The position numbers and the translations under genes are program-made. The notes beneath the pieces were generated by a model that saw only the letters and a list, made by a program, of their open reading frames with translations, made no database searches and was not told the origin of the DNA. Positions 1-8,196 of a stretch of DNA of 22,648 nucleotides are shown here, piece after piece; within the stretch, counting starts at the first letter, position 1, and each line of letters begins with the position of its first letter. The stretch lies in contig DALZZL010000052.1 in the NCBI GenBank assembly GCA_031987425.1, positions 1 to 22,648 on the forward strand, given 5' to 3'. The DNA is from Stenotrophomonas_A sp002429615. Lineage in GTDB: Bacteria; Pseudomonadota; Gammaproteobacteria; Xanthomonadales; Xanthomonadaceae.

Positions 1-75
1 GCGCCCGCCGCATCCGGCACGCCCGCCGAGGCGCTGCCCCCGGCTGAACCGGCCGCGCCGGAGAAGCAGCCGTGA
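1..75 (+). CDS. tatB: TatB, C-terminal tail (partial, 5' end outside window)
   Basis: Frame 1 is open from the window edge to a TGA at 73-75 and encodes 24 residues rich in Ala, Pro and Glu, ending in EKQP. TatB proteins typically end in a long, poorly conserved Ala/Pro-rich tail, and tatB normally lies directly before tatC. The stop overlaps the GTG start of tatC by 4 nt (GTGA at 72-75), indicating one operon with coupled translation. The tail itself has no diagnostic motif, so the identity rests on position and composition. TatB would act as the membrane-bound partner of TatC in the twin-arginine receptor complex. Confidence 0.75.
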   Translation, partial: APAASGTPAEALPPAEPAAPEKQP

Positions 76-818
76 GCGCGCCGGACGACCTGCAGGCCGA
101 GAGCAGCCTGATCGAACACCTGATCGAACTGCGTGCCCGCCTCGTACGGGGCCTGATCGGCCTGGGCGTGGTGCTGCTGGCACTGCTGCCCTTCACCCGG
201 CAGATCTACAGCTGGCTGGCACGGCCGCTGGTTTCGCAGCTGCCTGCCGGGCAGACCATGATCGCGATGAATCCGGCCGGCGCGTTCTTCGCGCCGATGA
301 AGCTCACGTTCTTCGTCGCCCTGTTCATCGCGGTGCCGTGGCTGCTCTACCAGGCCTGGGCCTTCGTGGCGCCGGGGCTGTACCAGCGCGAGAAGCGCCT
401 GGCCGTGCCGCTGCTGGCCTCGGCGGTGGCGCTGTTCTATATCGGCTGTGCGTTCGCGTATTTCCTCGTGCTGCCCGCGGTCTTCCACTTCCTGACCACG
501 TTCACGCCGGATGTCATCGCGCTGACGCCGGACGCCAACGCCTACCTGGACTTCGTCCTGGTGATCTTCTTCGCGTTCGGCTCCAGCTTCGAGCTGCCGG
601 TCGCGCTGGTCATCATGGCCCTGCTGGGCTGGGTCACGCCCGACCAGCTGCGCCAGGGCCGTGGCTACGCCATCGTCGGCATCTTCGTGATCGCGGCGGT
701 GCTCACGCCGCCGGATGTGGTGTCGCAGCTGATGCTGGCGATCCCGATGTGCATCCTCTACGAGCTGGGCATCATCGCCGCGCGTGCGGTGGTGCCGAAG
801 GCCCAGCCGCAATCGTGA
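72..818 (+). CDS. tatC: Sec-independent protein translocase subunit TatC
   Basis: TatC is the polytopic inner-membrane receptor of the twin-arginine pathway; with TatB it binds signal peptides of folded, often cofactor-containing proteins. The 248-residue length fits the family (E. coli about 258) and hydrophobic segments fit six membrane spans. Visible family hallmarks are HLIELRARL near residues 16-24, the RPL proline at 52, the first cytoplasmic loop AFVAPGLYQREKRL with Phe98 and Glu107 (equivalent to E. coli F94 and E103, the signal-peptide site), and Glu174 in AFGSSFELPV (equivalent to E170). The start is GTG, overlapping the tatB stop by 4 nt, with GGAG at 60-63 as a ribosome site. Family assignment is secure. 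Confidence 0.97.
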   Translation: MSAPDDLQAESSLIEHLIELRARLVRGLIGLGVVLLALLPFTRQIYSWLARPLVSQLPAGQTMIAMNPAGAFFAPMKLTFFVALFIAVPWLLYQAWAFVAPGLYQREKRLAVPLLASAVALFYIGCAFAYFLVLPAVFHFLTTFTPDVIALTPDANAYLDFVLVIFFAFGSSFELPVALVIMALLGWVTPDQLRQGRGYAIVGIFVIAAVLTPPDVVSQLMLAIPMCILYELGIIAARAVVPKAQPQS

Positions 819-823
819 CCGCC

Positions 824-842
824 GGCGGGCATGGCGCCCGCC
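824..842. terminator. GC hairpin between convergent genes
   Basis: A perfect 7-bp inverted repeat (GGCGGGC at 824-830, GCCCGCC at 836-842) with a 5-nt loop sits in the 37-bp gap between the convergent stops of tatC and the membrane protein gene. It could serve both directions. No T-run follows on either strand, so it is not a textbook intrinsic terminator; position is the main argument. Confidence 0.4.
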
Positions 843-855
843 ACGGCCCGCCCGC

Positions 856-1764
856 TTACGCCACGAAGACGTCCTGGCGCTGGCCACCTGCCGGCGGCAC
901 CGCCGCGTCGGCATGGCCGAACATCTGCTTCCAGGCGGCGTAGACCGCGCCGGCGAACACCGGCATCAACACCGCCATCATGATCAGCTGCGCCAGGAAC
1001 ACCGCCAGCGTGCCGATCACCAGCGTGGCCAGCATCATCGCCAGCGCCACGACGAAGTAGATCGCCACCAGGGCGATGAAGGTGAGCAGGAAGAACACCA
1101 GCAGCGCCGGCAGGTTGCGCACGCCCGCGCGCAGGCTCTCGCCCAGTGCGTGGACGCCGGTGGCGCGGTCGAACATCACCTGCGGCGGCATCACGAACAG
1201 CGCCAGGCTGAGCGCGGCGAAGCCGACGATCACCATCAGCAGCCACAGCAGGATGCGCCCGGCCGGCAGGCTGGCGACCAGCGCCTGCACCTGCGCCGGA
1301 TCCGGCTGCACGCCCGACTGCGCCGCGGCCTGGTTGATGCGCTCCAGCTCGCCCATCACGTGCGCCAGCTGCTGCCAGCCGCTCGGACCGATCATCAGCA
1401 CCAGCAGCAATGCCAGCACGATCACCGCCAGCGCCTGTGGCAGCAGCGACACCAGCAGGTGCGGCGCGCGGCCATCCTGCAGCCCGTGCAGCAGGTGCGA
1501 GGGTTTCGCCACGCGGCCTTCGTCGACCTCGCGCACCGCCCACAGCATGCCGCCCATGAACACCGGGCCGGCCAGCAGCAGCAGGAACTGCACCGCCAGA
1601 CCCAGGGCCGGCAGCAGCATCGCCAGCCCCGCACCGACTACCGCGATCAGCCCCCAGGTCATGCCGAGCATGCCCAGCGCCAGCGGCGCGCGACGCAGCA
1701 GCGCGAAGCCGGTCAACAACCATTCCGCGCCGGCCGAAGCCGGCAGCTTGCGAATTTCGCTCAT
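856..1764 (-). CDS. BPSS1780-type polytopic membrane protein, function unknown
   Basis: The product is about 302 residues and strongly hydrophobic, with roughly six long apolar stretches (for example ALGMLGMTWGLIAVVGAGLA near the N-terminus and VFFLLTFIALVAIYFVVALA towards the C-terminus), so it is an inner-membrane protein. The opening SEIRKLPASAGAEWL, the GPVFMGGM segment and the PPQVMF segment resemble the uncharacterised BPSS1780 family of proteobacterial membrane proteins; this is from memory of the family. An in-frame ATG two codons upstream (1770) has GGA immediately abutting it, whereas the ATG at 1764 has GGA six bases upstream, so 1764 is preferred. It lies 58 nt after the amidotransferase on the same strand and may be co-transcribed or use the GATAAT-like hexamer at 1810-1815. 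No role can be inferred. Confidence 0.85.
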   Translation of the reverse strand: MSEIRKLPASAGAEWLLTGFALLRRAPLALGMLGMTWGLIAVVGAGLAMLLPALGLAVQFLLLLAGPVFMGGMLWAVREVDEGRVAKPSHLLHGLQDGRAPHLLVSLLPQALAVIVLALLLVLMIGPSGWQQLAHVMGELERINQAAAQSGVQPDPAQVQALVASLPAGRILLWLLMVIVGFAALSLALFVMPPQVMFDRATGVHALGESLRAGVRNLPALLVFFLLTFIALVAIYFVVALAMMLATLVIGTLAVFLAQLIMMAVLMPVFAGAVYAAWKQMFGHADAAVPPAGGQRQDVFVA

Positions 1765-1783
1765 TCCCATTCCGGATCATTGC

Positions 1784-1803
1784 GCGCCGGCGAAGTCCGG
1801 CGC
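1784..1803. other. Small hairpin between amidotransferase and membrane protein genes
   Basis: GCGCCGG (1784-1790) and CCGGCGC (1797-1803) form a perfect 7-bp stem with a 6-nt loop, about 20 nt beyond the amidotransferase stop on the minus strand and within the leader of the next gene. It may attenuate or weakly terminate. On the minus strand a GATAAT sequence at 1815-1810 lies just before it and could be a -10 element, but no good -35 is visible. Confidence 0.3.
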
Positions 1804-1822
1804 AGCAGGATTATCGCGCGTT

Positions 1823-2575
1823 TCAGGGCCTGTTTCCGTGGCCGGGAGACAACGGCACGGTACGGGCGTGCTGCACGAATCTTCGCAGCAGCCGGCGCGC
1901 CAACGGCGCGGCGCTGACTTCCCGGGCCACGGTGCGGGCACAGCGGCCATGCCTTTGCAGGCAATCTGCGCGGGCGCGCACGTAGCCGCGGATGTGATGG
2001 GTGGCAAATTCCGGGTGGAACTGCACGCCCCAGGCGTGCTCGCCCCAGCGGAACGCATGGCAGGCGTCCTGCGGCGAACGGGCCAGTACGGTGGCGCCTT
2101 CGGGCGCGCGCAGCACGGTCTGCAGGTGGGTGGCGTGGGCCGGGAAGCGCTCCGGCAGGCCGGCGAACAGCGGGTCCTCGAAGGCCGGCGGATGCAGTTC
2201 CAGCTCGATCGTGCCGGACTCGCGCCCCGCCGGGTTGTAGTCGACCTGGCCGCCGAGCGCGTGCGCCAGCAGCTGGTGGCCGTAGCAGATGCCCAGCAGC
2301 GGCTGGCCCTCATGCGCGGCGTCGCGCAGCCAGTCGGCGGTGCGTTCGCTCCAGTCGGCGCGGTCGGTGACGAAGGCGGCCGAGCCGGACACGATGGTGC
2401 CGGCGAAGTTGCCGGGTGGCGGCGGCGTCTCGCCAGCCTCGACGTTGACCACCACCGTCTCGCCCTCGGCCAGCCCGGCGGCGACCCGGATCCAGTGCGG
2501 AAAGCGCCCGTAGCGCTTCATCGCCGGCACCGGTTGGCCGGTTTCGAGGATCAGGAACGGCAGGGGCGGCTTCAT
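1823..2575 (-). CDS. Class I glutamine amidotransferase-like protein
   Basis: A stand-alone class I glutamine amidotransferase of 250 residues. The fold is shown by an N-terminal strand (FLILETGQP), the oxyanion-strand region GTIVSGSAAFVTD, the nucleophile elbow GICYGHQLLAHALGG with Cys97, and GVQFHPEF with His187 and Glu189, giving the complete Cys-His-Glu triad. Such domains release ammonia from glutamine for a synthase partner, but the family also contains gamma-glutamyl hydrolases, and no synthase is adjacent, so the substrate is unknown. The ATG lies inside the end of the GspE-type gene (4-nt ATGA overlap at 2572-2575); AAGGA abuts the ATG directly, too close for normal initiation, which favours coupled translation. 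The basic, Arg-rich C-terminal 40 residues extend past the catalytic domain. Confidence 0.88.
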   Translation of the reverse strand: MKPPLPFLILETGQPVPAMKRYGRFPHWIRVAAGLAEGETVVVNVEAGETPPPPGNFAGTIVSGSAAFVTDRADWSERTADWLRDAAHEGQPLLGICYGHQLLAHALGGQVDYNPAGRESGTIELELHPPAFEDPLFAGLPERFPAHATHLQTVLRAPEGATVLARSPQDACHAFRWGEHAWGVQFHPEFATHHIRGYVRARADCLQRHGRCARTVAREVSAAPLARRLLRRFVQHARTVPLSPGHGNRP

Positions 2576-4392
2576 TCCTTGGGCGGCAGGATGGACAGGA
2601 CTTCCTCGATTGTAGTCAGACCCTGGGCGACTTTTTCCAGCCCGGCGCGACGCAGCGTGCGCAGGCCCTCGCCCTGGGCGGCGCGACTGAACCCGGCCAG
2701 GTCCATGTCGGCGCGGATCAGCGTGCGCAGGCGCGCGCTGACCGGCAGCAGTTCGTACAGGCCGACCCGGCCGAGGAAGCCGGTCCGCCGGCATTCCAGG
2801 CAACCGACCGGCGCGTGCGGCTGCACATCCTCCGGCAACGCCTCGCCCGGCTCGCGGATCGCCGACCAGTCCTGCTCGGACAGCGCCTGCGGCTGCTTGC
2901 AGTGCGGGCACAGGGTGCGCACCAGGCGCTGCGCCAGCACCCCGTTGAGGGTGGAGGCGACCAGGTAATGCGGCACGCCGAGGTCGAGCAGGCGGGTGAT
3001 CGCTGACGGCGCGTCGTTGGTATGCAGGGTCGACAGCACCAGGTGGCCGGTCAGCGAGGCCTGCACCGCCATCTGCGCGGTTTCCAGGTCGCGGATCTCG
3101 CCGATCATGATGATGTCCGGGTCCTGGCGCAGCAGGGTGCGCACGCCGGCGGCGAAGTCCAGGTCGATGTTCTGCTGGACCTGCATCTGGTTGAACTCCG
3201 GCGAGATCATCTCGATCGGGTCCTCCACGCTGCACACGTTCACATCCGGCGTGGCCAGGCGCTTGAGCGTGGAATACAGCGTGGTGGTCTTGCCCGAGCC
3301 GGTCGGCCCGGTCACCAGCACGATGCCGTGCGGCCGCTCGACCAGCGCGTTCCAGCCGGCGGCTTCCTGCGGGCTGAAACCGAGCTGGTCGATGCTCTTG
3401 AACGCCGCATCCGGGTCGAAGATGCGCATCACGCACTTCTCGCCGAACGCGGTGGGCATCGTCGACAGGCGCATCTCCACCTCGCGCCCACCCGGCGAGC
3501 GGGTCTTGATGCGGCCGTCCTGCGGGCGGCGGCGCTCGGCCAGGTCCATGCGGCCCAGCACCTTGATGCGGCTGACCACCGCGGTCATCACCGCCGGCGG
3601 CACCTCGAACACCTTGTGCAGCATGCCGTCGATGCGGAAACGCATGCGCCCCATGTCGCGGCGCGGCTCCAGGTGGATGTCCGAGGCGCGCTGCTCGTAG
3701 GCGTACTGCAGCAGCCAGTCCACGATGTGCACGATGTGGTGGTCGTCGGCGTTGACGTCGCCGGTGCGGCCCAGCTCCACCATCTGCTCGAAACTGGGCA
3801 GGACGGCATTGCTGTCGGTGTTGCGCACGTCGCCGTGGGCGCCGCGCACCGAGCGCGTCACCCCGAAGAACTCCATCGTGTAGCGGTGCAGGTCCAGCGG
3901 ATTGCACAGCACCACGTCCACGCGACGGCGGGTCAGGTGCTGGACGTCGGCCAGCCAGTCCAGTGCCAGCGGCTCGCTGGTGGCCACCAGCACGCGCTCG
4001 GCGTCGACCGCCAGCGGCAGGATGCGGTGGCGGCGCGCATAGGCGTGCGAGACGACCGCGGTGATCGAGGCCACGTCGACCTGGGTGGGGTCGATGCGCA
4101 GGTAGCGCATGCCGACCCGGGCGGCCAGCCATTCGGTCAGGCGTTCCAGCCCCAGCTCGCCGGCCGGCAGCTGGCCGGCGTGCAGCTTGAGGTTGGACAG
4201 CAGTACCAGCGGGTGTACCTCGCTGGCGTTGCGCGCGCCGCCGGCGGAGAACTGCATCCGCTCGCGGTCGTTCGGCGCCACCATGCCGTCGGCCAGCAGC
4301 GCCGCGGCGACCCGCTCGAACACCAGTCGGCCGCGCGGCAGTGCCGCCGCGGCCAGGTCCATCGTCACATCCGCGGACTGCCGCTGGTCCAT
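2572..4392 (-). CDS. gspE: Orphan GspE/PulE-family secretion ATPase
   Basis: A 606-residue hexameric-type ATPase of the type II secretion/type IV pilus assembly class, cytoplasmic and peripheral to the inner membrane. The N-terminal third (about 30-180) resembles the T2SSE N-domain. The ATPase core has an Asp box ASDIHLEP (237-244), Walker A GPTGSGKTT (362-370), Walker B IIMIGEIRD (about 427-435), a His box TGHLVLSTLHTND (448-460), and a zinc-binding tetracysteine pair CPHC (495/498) and CLEC (531/534), which is typical of GspE/PilB. The ATG at 4392 has AGGA about 8 nt upstream; an open frame continues to 4473 but runs across the glyQ start and promoter. No other secretion or pilus gene is nearby, so the machine it powers is unknown; the symbol reflects family, not a proven system. 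The amidotransferase gene overlaps its stop. Confidence 0.88.
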   Translation of the reverse strand: MDQRQSADVTMDLAAAALPRGRLVFERVAAALLADGMVAPNDRERMQFSAGGARNASEVHPLVLLSNLKLHAGQLPAGELGLERLTEWLAARVGMRYLRIDPTQVDVASITAVVSHAYARRHRILPLAVDAERVLVATSEPLALDWLADVQHLTRRRVDVVLCNPLDLHRYTMEFFGVTRSVRGAHGDVRNTDSNAVLPSFEQMVELGRTGDVNADDHHIVHIVDWLLQYAYEQRASDIHLEPRRDMGRMRFRIDGMLHKVFEVPPAVMTAVVSRIKVLGRMDLAERRRPQDGRIKTRSPGGREVEMRLSTMPTAFGEKCVMRIFDPDAAFKSIDQLGFSPQEAAGWNALVERPHGIVLVTGPTGSGKTTTLYSTLKRLATPDVNVCSVEDPIEMISPEFNQMQVQQNIDLDFAAGVRTLLRQDPDIIMIGEIRDLETAQMAVQASLTGHLVLSTLHTNDAPSAITRLLDLGVPHYLVASTLNGVLAQRLVRTLCPHCKQPQALSEQDWSAIREPGEALPEDVQPHAPVGCLECRRTGFLGRVGLYELLPVSARLRTLIRADMDLAGFSRAAQGEGLRTLRRAGLEKVAQGLTTIEEVLSILPPKE

Positions 4393-4466
4393 GAGCCGTT
4401 CCTGCTGCGGAAAGCCCCGCAGGTCGGCCGCTATACTAGCGCACCCCTTCGCACGGCCCTTGTCGC
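4393..4466. promoter_or_regulatory. Divergent promoter region of the GspE-type gene and glyQ
   Basis: These 74 bp separate the two divergent start codons. TATACT at 4432-4437 is a good -10 candidate for glyQ, about 30 nt before its ATG; the same AT island read on the other strand gives TAGTAT (4438-4433), which could serve the GspE-type gene. Neither has a convincing -35 at 17 bp. glyQ has no recognisable Shine-Dalgarno sequence before its ATG. Confidence 0.45.
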
Positions 4467-5384
4467 ATGTCACAGCGCGTACCGATCACCTTCCAGGGCC
4501 TGATCCAGACCCTCAACCAGTACTGGGCCGAGCAGGGCTGCGTGCTGATCCAGCCGCTGGACCTGGAAGTCGGCGCCGGTACCTTCCACCCGGCCACCTT
4601 CCTGCGCGCGCTGGGTCCGGAGACCTGGAACGCCGCCTACGTGCAGCCCTCGCGGCGTCCCACCGATGGCCGCTACGGCGAGAACCCCAACCGCCTGCAG
4701 CGCTACTACCAGTACCAGGTGGCGATGAAGCCGAACCCGGACAACCTGCAGGAGCTCTACCTGGGCTCGCTGAAGGCGCTGGGCATCGACCCGCTGGTGC
4801 ACGACCTGCGCTTCGTCGAGGACAACTGGGAATCGCCGACCCTCGGCGCCTGGGGCCTGGGCTGGGAAGTCTGGCTCAACGGCATGGAAGTGACCCAGTT
4901 CACCTACTTCCAGCAGGCCGGTGGCCTGGAGTGCAAGCCGGTGCTGGGCGAGATCACCTACGGCCTGGAGCGGCTCTGCATGTACCTGCAGAACTGCGAC
5001 AACGTCTACGACCTGGTCTGGACCTACGGCCCGGACGGCACGCCGGTCACCTACGGCGAGGTCTACCACCAGAACGAGGTGGAGCAGAGCGCCTACAACT
5101 TCGAGCATGCCGACGTCGCCGAGCTGTTCCACCGCTTTGACGCCTGCGAACGCGAAGCGCAGAAGCTGGTCGAGGTCGGCCTGCCGCTGCCGGCGTATGA
5201 GCAGGTCACCAAGGCCAGCCATGCCTTCAACCTGCTCGACGCGCGCCGCGCGATCAGCGTGACCGAGCGCCAGCGCTACATCCTGCGCGTGCGTGCGCTG
5301 GCCCAGGCGGTCGCCCAAGCCTACTACGCCCAGCGCGAGAAGCTCGGTTTCCCCGGCGCCAAGCGCGAGGCCTCCGCCGGATGA
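4467..5384 (+). CDS. glyQ: Glycine--tRNA ligase alpha subunit
   Basis: The alpha subunit of the bacterial alpha2beta2 glycyl-tRNA synthetase, carrying the class II catalytic core that activates glycine with ATP. The 305 residues match the usual length (E. coli 303). Highly conserved segments include ITFQGLIQTLNQYWAEQGC, GAGTFHPATFLRALGP, VQPSRRPTDGRYGENPNRLQ, YYQYQV and the DNWESPTLGAWGLGWEVW region. The start ATG is the first in the family alignment; the leader has no visible Shine-Dalgarno. The stop overlaps the start of the GST-like gene by 4 nt (ATGA at 5381-5384), and glyS follows that gene, so all three probably form one operon. Confidence 0.97.
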   Translation: MSQRVPITFQGLIQTLNQYWAEQGCVLIQPLDLEVGAGTFHPATFLRALGPETWNAAYVQPSRRPTDGRYGENPNRLQRYYQYQVAMKPNPDNLQELYLGSLKALGIDPLVHDLRFVEDNWESPTLGAWGLGWEVWLNGMEVTQFTYFQQAGGLECKPVLGEITYGLERLCMYLQNCDNVYDLVWTYGPDGTPVTYGEVYHQNEVEQSAYNFEHADVAELFHRFDACEREAQKLVEVGLPLPAYEQVTKASHAFNLLDARRAISVTERQRYILRVRALAQAVAQAYYAQREKLGFPGAKREASAG

Positions 5385-6022
5385 TCCTGATCGGCATGTT
5401 CGACTCGCCGTTCGTGCGTCGCGTCGCCGTGGCGATGGACCTGCTTGGCTTGCCGTTCGAACACCGTGACTGGTCGGTGGGCCGCGACTTCAACCGCATC
5501 CGCGACTACAGCCCGCTCGGCCGCGTGCCGGTGCTGGTGCTCGACGACGGCGAAGTGCTGACCGACTCGGCGGTGATCCTCGACTGGCTCGATGGCCAGG
5601 CCGGCGATGCCACGCTGCTGCCTGCGCATGGCGCTGCGCGCCGGCAGGCGCTGCGGCTGGTCGGCTATGCCACCGGTGCGGTGGAGAAGGCCCTGCAGCA
5701 GGTGATGGAGCGGGTGTTCCGTCCCGACGACAAGCGCCATGCGCCGTGGGTCGAGCGCTGCCGCACGCAGATGGAAGGCGCCCTGCAGGTGCTCGACCGC
5801 GCCTGCGTCGACGCCGGTGACAGCCAATGGCTGGTCGGTGATCGCTTCGGCCTGGCCGACCTCACCGTGGCCTGCTTCTGCACCTACCTGCGCGACGCGC
5901 TGCCCTACGACCTGGACCGCTTCCCCTCGCTGGCCGCCCGCGTGGCGCGCTACGAGACGTTGCCGGTGCTACGCAAATACTACGTGCCGTTTGATGCGCC
6001 GCAGACCGGCGCGACGGCCTGA
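5381..6022 (+). CDS. Glutathione S-transferase family protein
   Basis: A 213-residue cytosolic GST-fold protein. The N-terminal thioredoxin-like domain (1 to about 80) starts with a short strand and then DSPFVRRVAVAMDLLG, where Ser9 sits at the usual catalytic position; it contains the cis-proline segment GRVPVLVLDDG and the glutathione gamma-glutamyl-binding DSAVILDWL (Asp-Ser pair). The C-terminal helical domain (about 90-205) includes WLVGDRFGLADLTVACF, the conserved N-capping/hydrophobic staple region. It is placed between glyQ and glyS, overlapping glyQ by 4 nt and ending 15 nt before glyS. Substrate is not predictable, and no link to tRNA charging is known to me. Confidence 0.88.
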   Translation: MILIGMFDSPFVRRVAVAMDLLGLPFEHRDWSVGRDFNRIRDYSPLGRVPVLVLDDGEVLTDSAVILDWLDGQAGDATLLPAHGAARRQALRLVGYATGAVEKALQQVMERVFRPDDKRHAPWVERCRTQMEGALQVLDRACVDAGDSQWLVGDRFGLADLTVACFCTYLRDALPYDLDRFPSLAARVARYETLPVLRKYYVPFDAPQTGATA

Positions 6023-6037
6023 CCAAGGATTGATCCG

Positions 6038-8191
6038 ATGAGCCAGCTCTCCCCCCTGCTGATCGAACTGGGTACCGAGGAACTGCCGGTCAAGGCGTTG
6101 CCGGGCCTGGCCCAGGCCTTCTTCGACGGCGTGCTCGCCGGCCTGGAGAAGCGCGGCGTCACCGTCGAGCGCGGCGATGCGCGCCCGCTGTCCACGCCGC
6201 GCCGGCTTGCCGTGCTGCTGCCGGGCGTGGCGGTCGAACAGCCGGAGCAGCGCTCCGAAGTGCTCGGCCCGTACCTCAACATCGGCCTGGACGCCGACGG
6301 CCAGCCGACCAAGGCGCTGCAGGGTTTCGCCGCCAAGGCCGGTGTCGAGTGGAATGCGCTGGAGCGCACCACCGACAACAAGGGCGAGCGTTTCGTGCAC
6401 CGCGCGGTGAAGCCGGGTGCGCGTACCGCCGAGCTGCTGCCGGAGATCCTGGCCGAGGCCATCGCCGCGATGCCGATCCCCAAGCCGATGCGCTGGGGTG
6501 ACCACGATTACGCCTTCGCCCGTCCGGTGCACTGGCTGGTGCTGCTGTTCGGCAAGGAAGTGGTGCCAGCCACGCTGTTCGGCCTGGCCGCGGACCGCAT
6601 GAGCCGCGGCCACCGCTTCATGCATGACAAGCAGGTCTGGCTGAGCACGCCGGGCGACTACATCGACTCGCTGCGTGCCGCCAACGTGATGGTCGATCCG
6701 GCCGAGCGCCGCCAGCGCATCGTGGCCGAGGTCAACGCCGCCGCCGCGCAGGCCGGCGGCGTGGCGCGCATCACCGACGACAACCTCGGCCAGGTCGTGG
6801 ACCTGGTCGAATGGCCGTCGGCGGTGCTGTGCGGTTTCGAGCGCGAATTCCTTGCCGTGCCGCAGGAAGCGCTGATCGAGACGATGGAGATCAACCAGAA
6901 GTTCTTCCCGGTACTCGACGACGGCGGCAAGCTGACCGAGAAGTTCATCGGCATCGCCAACATCGAGTCGCGCGACGTGGCCGAGGTCGCCAAGGGCTAC
7001 GAGCGGGTCATCCGCCCGCGCTTCGCCGACGCCAAGTTCTTCTTCGACGAGGACCTCAAGCAGGGCCTGGTGTCGATGGGCGAGGGCCTGAAGACGGTGA
7101 CCTACCAGGCGCGCCTGGGCAGCGTGGCCGACAAGGTGCAGCGCGTGGCCGCGCTGGCGCGCGGCATCGCCCCGGCGGTGGGCGCCGATCCGGTGCTGGC
7201 CGCACGCTCGGCCGAGCTGTGCAAGAACGACCTGCAGTCGCGCATGGTCAACGAGTTCCCGGAACTGCAGGGCATCGCCGGCCGTCATTACGCGGTGGCC
7301 GGTGGCGAAGGCCCGGAGGTGGCGCTGGCCATCGACGAGGCCTACCAGCCGCGTTTTGCCGGCGACGACATCGCGCTGTCCCCGCTGGGCAAGGTGCTGG
7401 CGATCGCCGAACGTGCCGACACCCTGGCCGGCGGTTTCGCCGCCGGGCTCAAGCCGACCGGTAACAAGGATCCCTTCGCCCTGCGCCGCAACGCGCTGGG
7501 CCTGGCGCGCACGCTGATCGAGAGCGGCATCGACATCGATGTGAAGGCGCTGCTGCGTTCGGCCGCGCAGGCCGCGGTGCAGGCGCTGGCCGCGCACCCG
7601 GTGGCCAAGGCGCCGCCGGCGCTCGAGGCCGACGCGCTGGCCGCCGAGATCTTCGCCTTCGTGCTGGATCGCCTGCGCGGCTACTACGCCGACAAGGGCG
7701 TGCCGGCCACGCAGTTCAACGCCGTCGCCGCGCTGTTCGATGGCGAAGTGGCGCCGCCGCCGGGCCATGCCGCCGAGCGCGGTTCGCTGTACGACTTCGA
7801 CCGCCGCATCGACGCGATCGGCACCTTCGCGGTGCTGCCGGAGGCCGAAGCACTGGCCGCCGCCAACAAGCGCATCCGCAACATCCTGCGCAAGGCCGAC
7901 GGCGCGATTCCGGCGATGGTCGACCGCGCGCTGCTGCGCGAGCCGGCCGAGGAAGCGCTGGCCGAGGCGGTGGAGGGCGCGATGGGCGATACCGACGCCG
8001 CGCTGCATCGCCACGACTATGTCGCGGTGCTGGCACGCCTGGCGCTGCTGCGTCCGCAGGTCGATGCCTTCTTCGACGGGGTGATGGTGAATGCCGAAGA
8101 CCCGGCGCTGCGTGGCAACCGCCTGGCGCTGCTGCAGCGCCTGGGCGACCGGCTGGGCAGCGTCGCGGCGATCGAGCATCTGTCCGTGTGA
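6038..8191 (+). CDS. glyS: Glycine--tRNA ligase beta subunit
   Basis: The beta subunit of the tetrameric bacterial glycyl-tRNA synthetase, needed for tRNA recognition. At 717 residues it is a little longer than E. coli GlyS (689). Recognisable family segments are LLIELGTEELPVKAL at the N-terminus, ARPLSTPRRLAVLL, MRWGDHDYAFARPVHWLV, ETMEINQKFFPV, RPRFADAKFFFDEDLK, GNKDPFALRRNALGLAR and the C-terminal anticodon-binding-type helical domain with FFDGVMVN. AAGGA lies about 10 nt before the ATG. It closes the glyQ-GST-glyS operon; a strong GC hairpin follows the stop by a few bases. Confidence 0.97.
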   Translation: MSQLSPLLIELGTEELPVKALPGLAQAFFDGVLAGLEKRGVTVERGDARPLSTPRRLAVLLPGVAVEQPEQRSEVLGPYLNIGLDADGQPTKALQGFAAKAGVEWNALERTTDNKGERFVHRAVKPGARTAELLPEILAEAIAAMPIPKPMRWGDHDYAFARPVHWLVLLFGKEVVPATLFGLAADRMSRGHRFMHDKQVWLSTPGDYIDSLRAANVMVDPAERRQRIVAEVNAAAAQAGGVARITDDNLGQVVDLVEWPSAVLCGFEREFLAVPQEALIETMEINQKFFPVLDDGGKLTEKFIGIANIESRDVAEVAKGYERVIRPRFADAKFFFDEDLKQGLVSMGEGLKTVTYQARLGSVADKVQRVAALARGIAPAVGADPVLAARSAELCKNDLQSRMVNEFPELQGIAGRHYAVAGGEGPEVALAIDEAYQPRFAGDDIALSPLGKVLAIAERADTLAGGFAAGLKPTGNKDPFALRRNALGLARTLIESGIDIDVKALLRSAAQAAVQALAAHPVAKAPPALEADALAAEIFAFVLDRLRGYYADKGVPATQFNAVAALFDGEVAPPPGHAAERGSLYDFDRRIDAIGTFAVLPEAEALAAANKRIRNILRKADGAIPAMVDRALLREPAEEALAEAVEGAMGDTDAALHRHDYVAVLARLALLRPQVDAFFDGVMVNAEDPALRGNRLALLQRLGDRLGSVAAIEHLSV

Positions 8192-8196
8192 TCGCC

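Noticed and set aside
1823..4132. Apparent 769-codon fusion on the minus strand joining sequence opposite the ATPase gene frame to the amidotransferase
   Set aside because: The upstream part is the +1/+2 shadow of the GspE-type gene. The amidotransferase begins naturally at 2575 by 4-nt overlap.
5969..8179. Very long open frame antisense to glyS (736 codons)
   Set aside because: Composition is His/Arg/Gln-rich and lacks any domain; long antisense frames are expected opposite high-GC genes. The opposite strand encodes an unmistakable GlyS.
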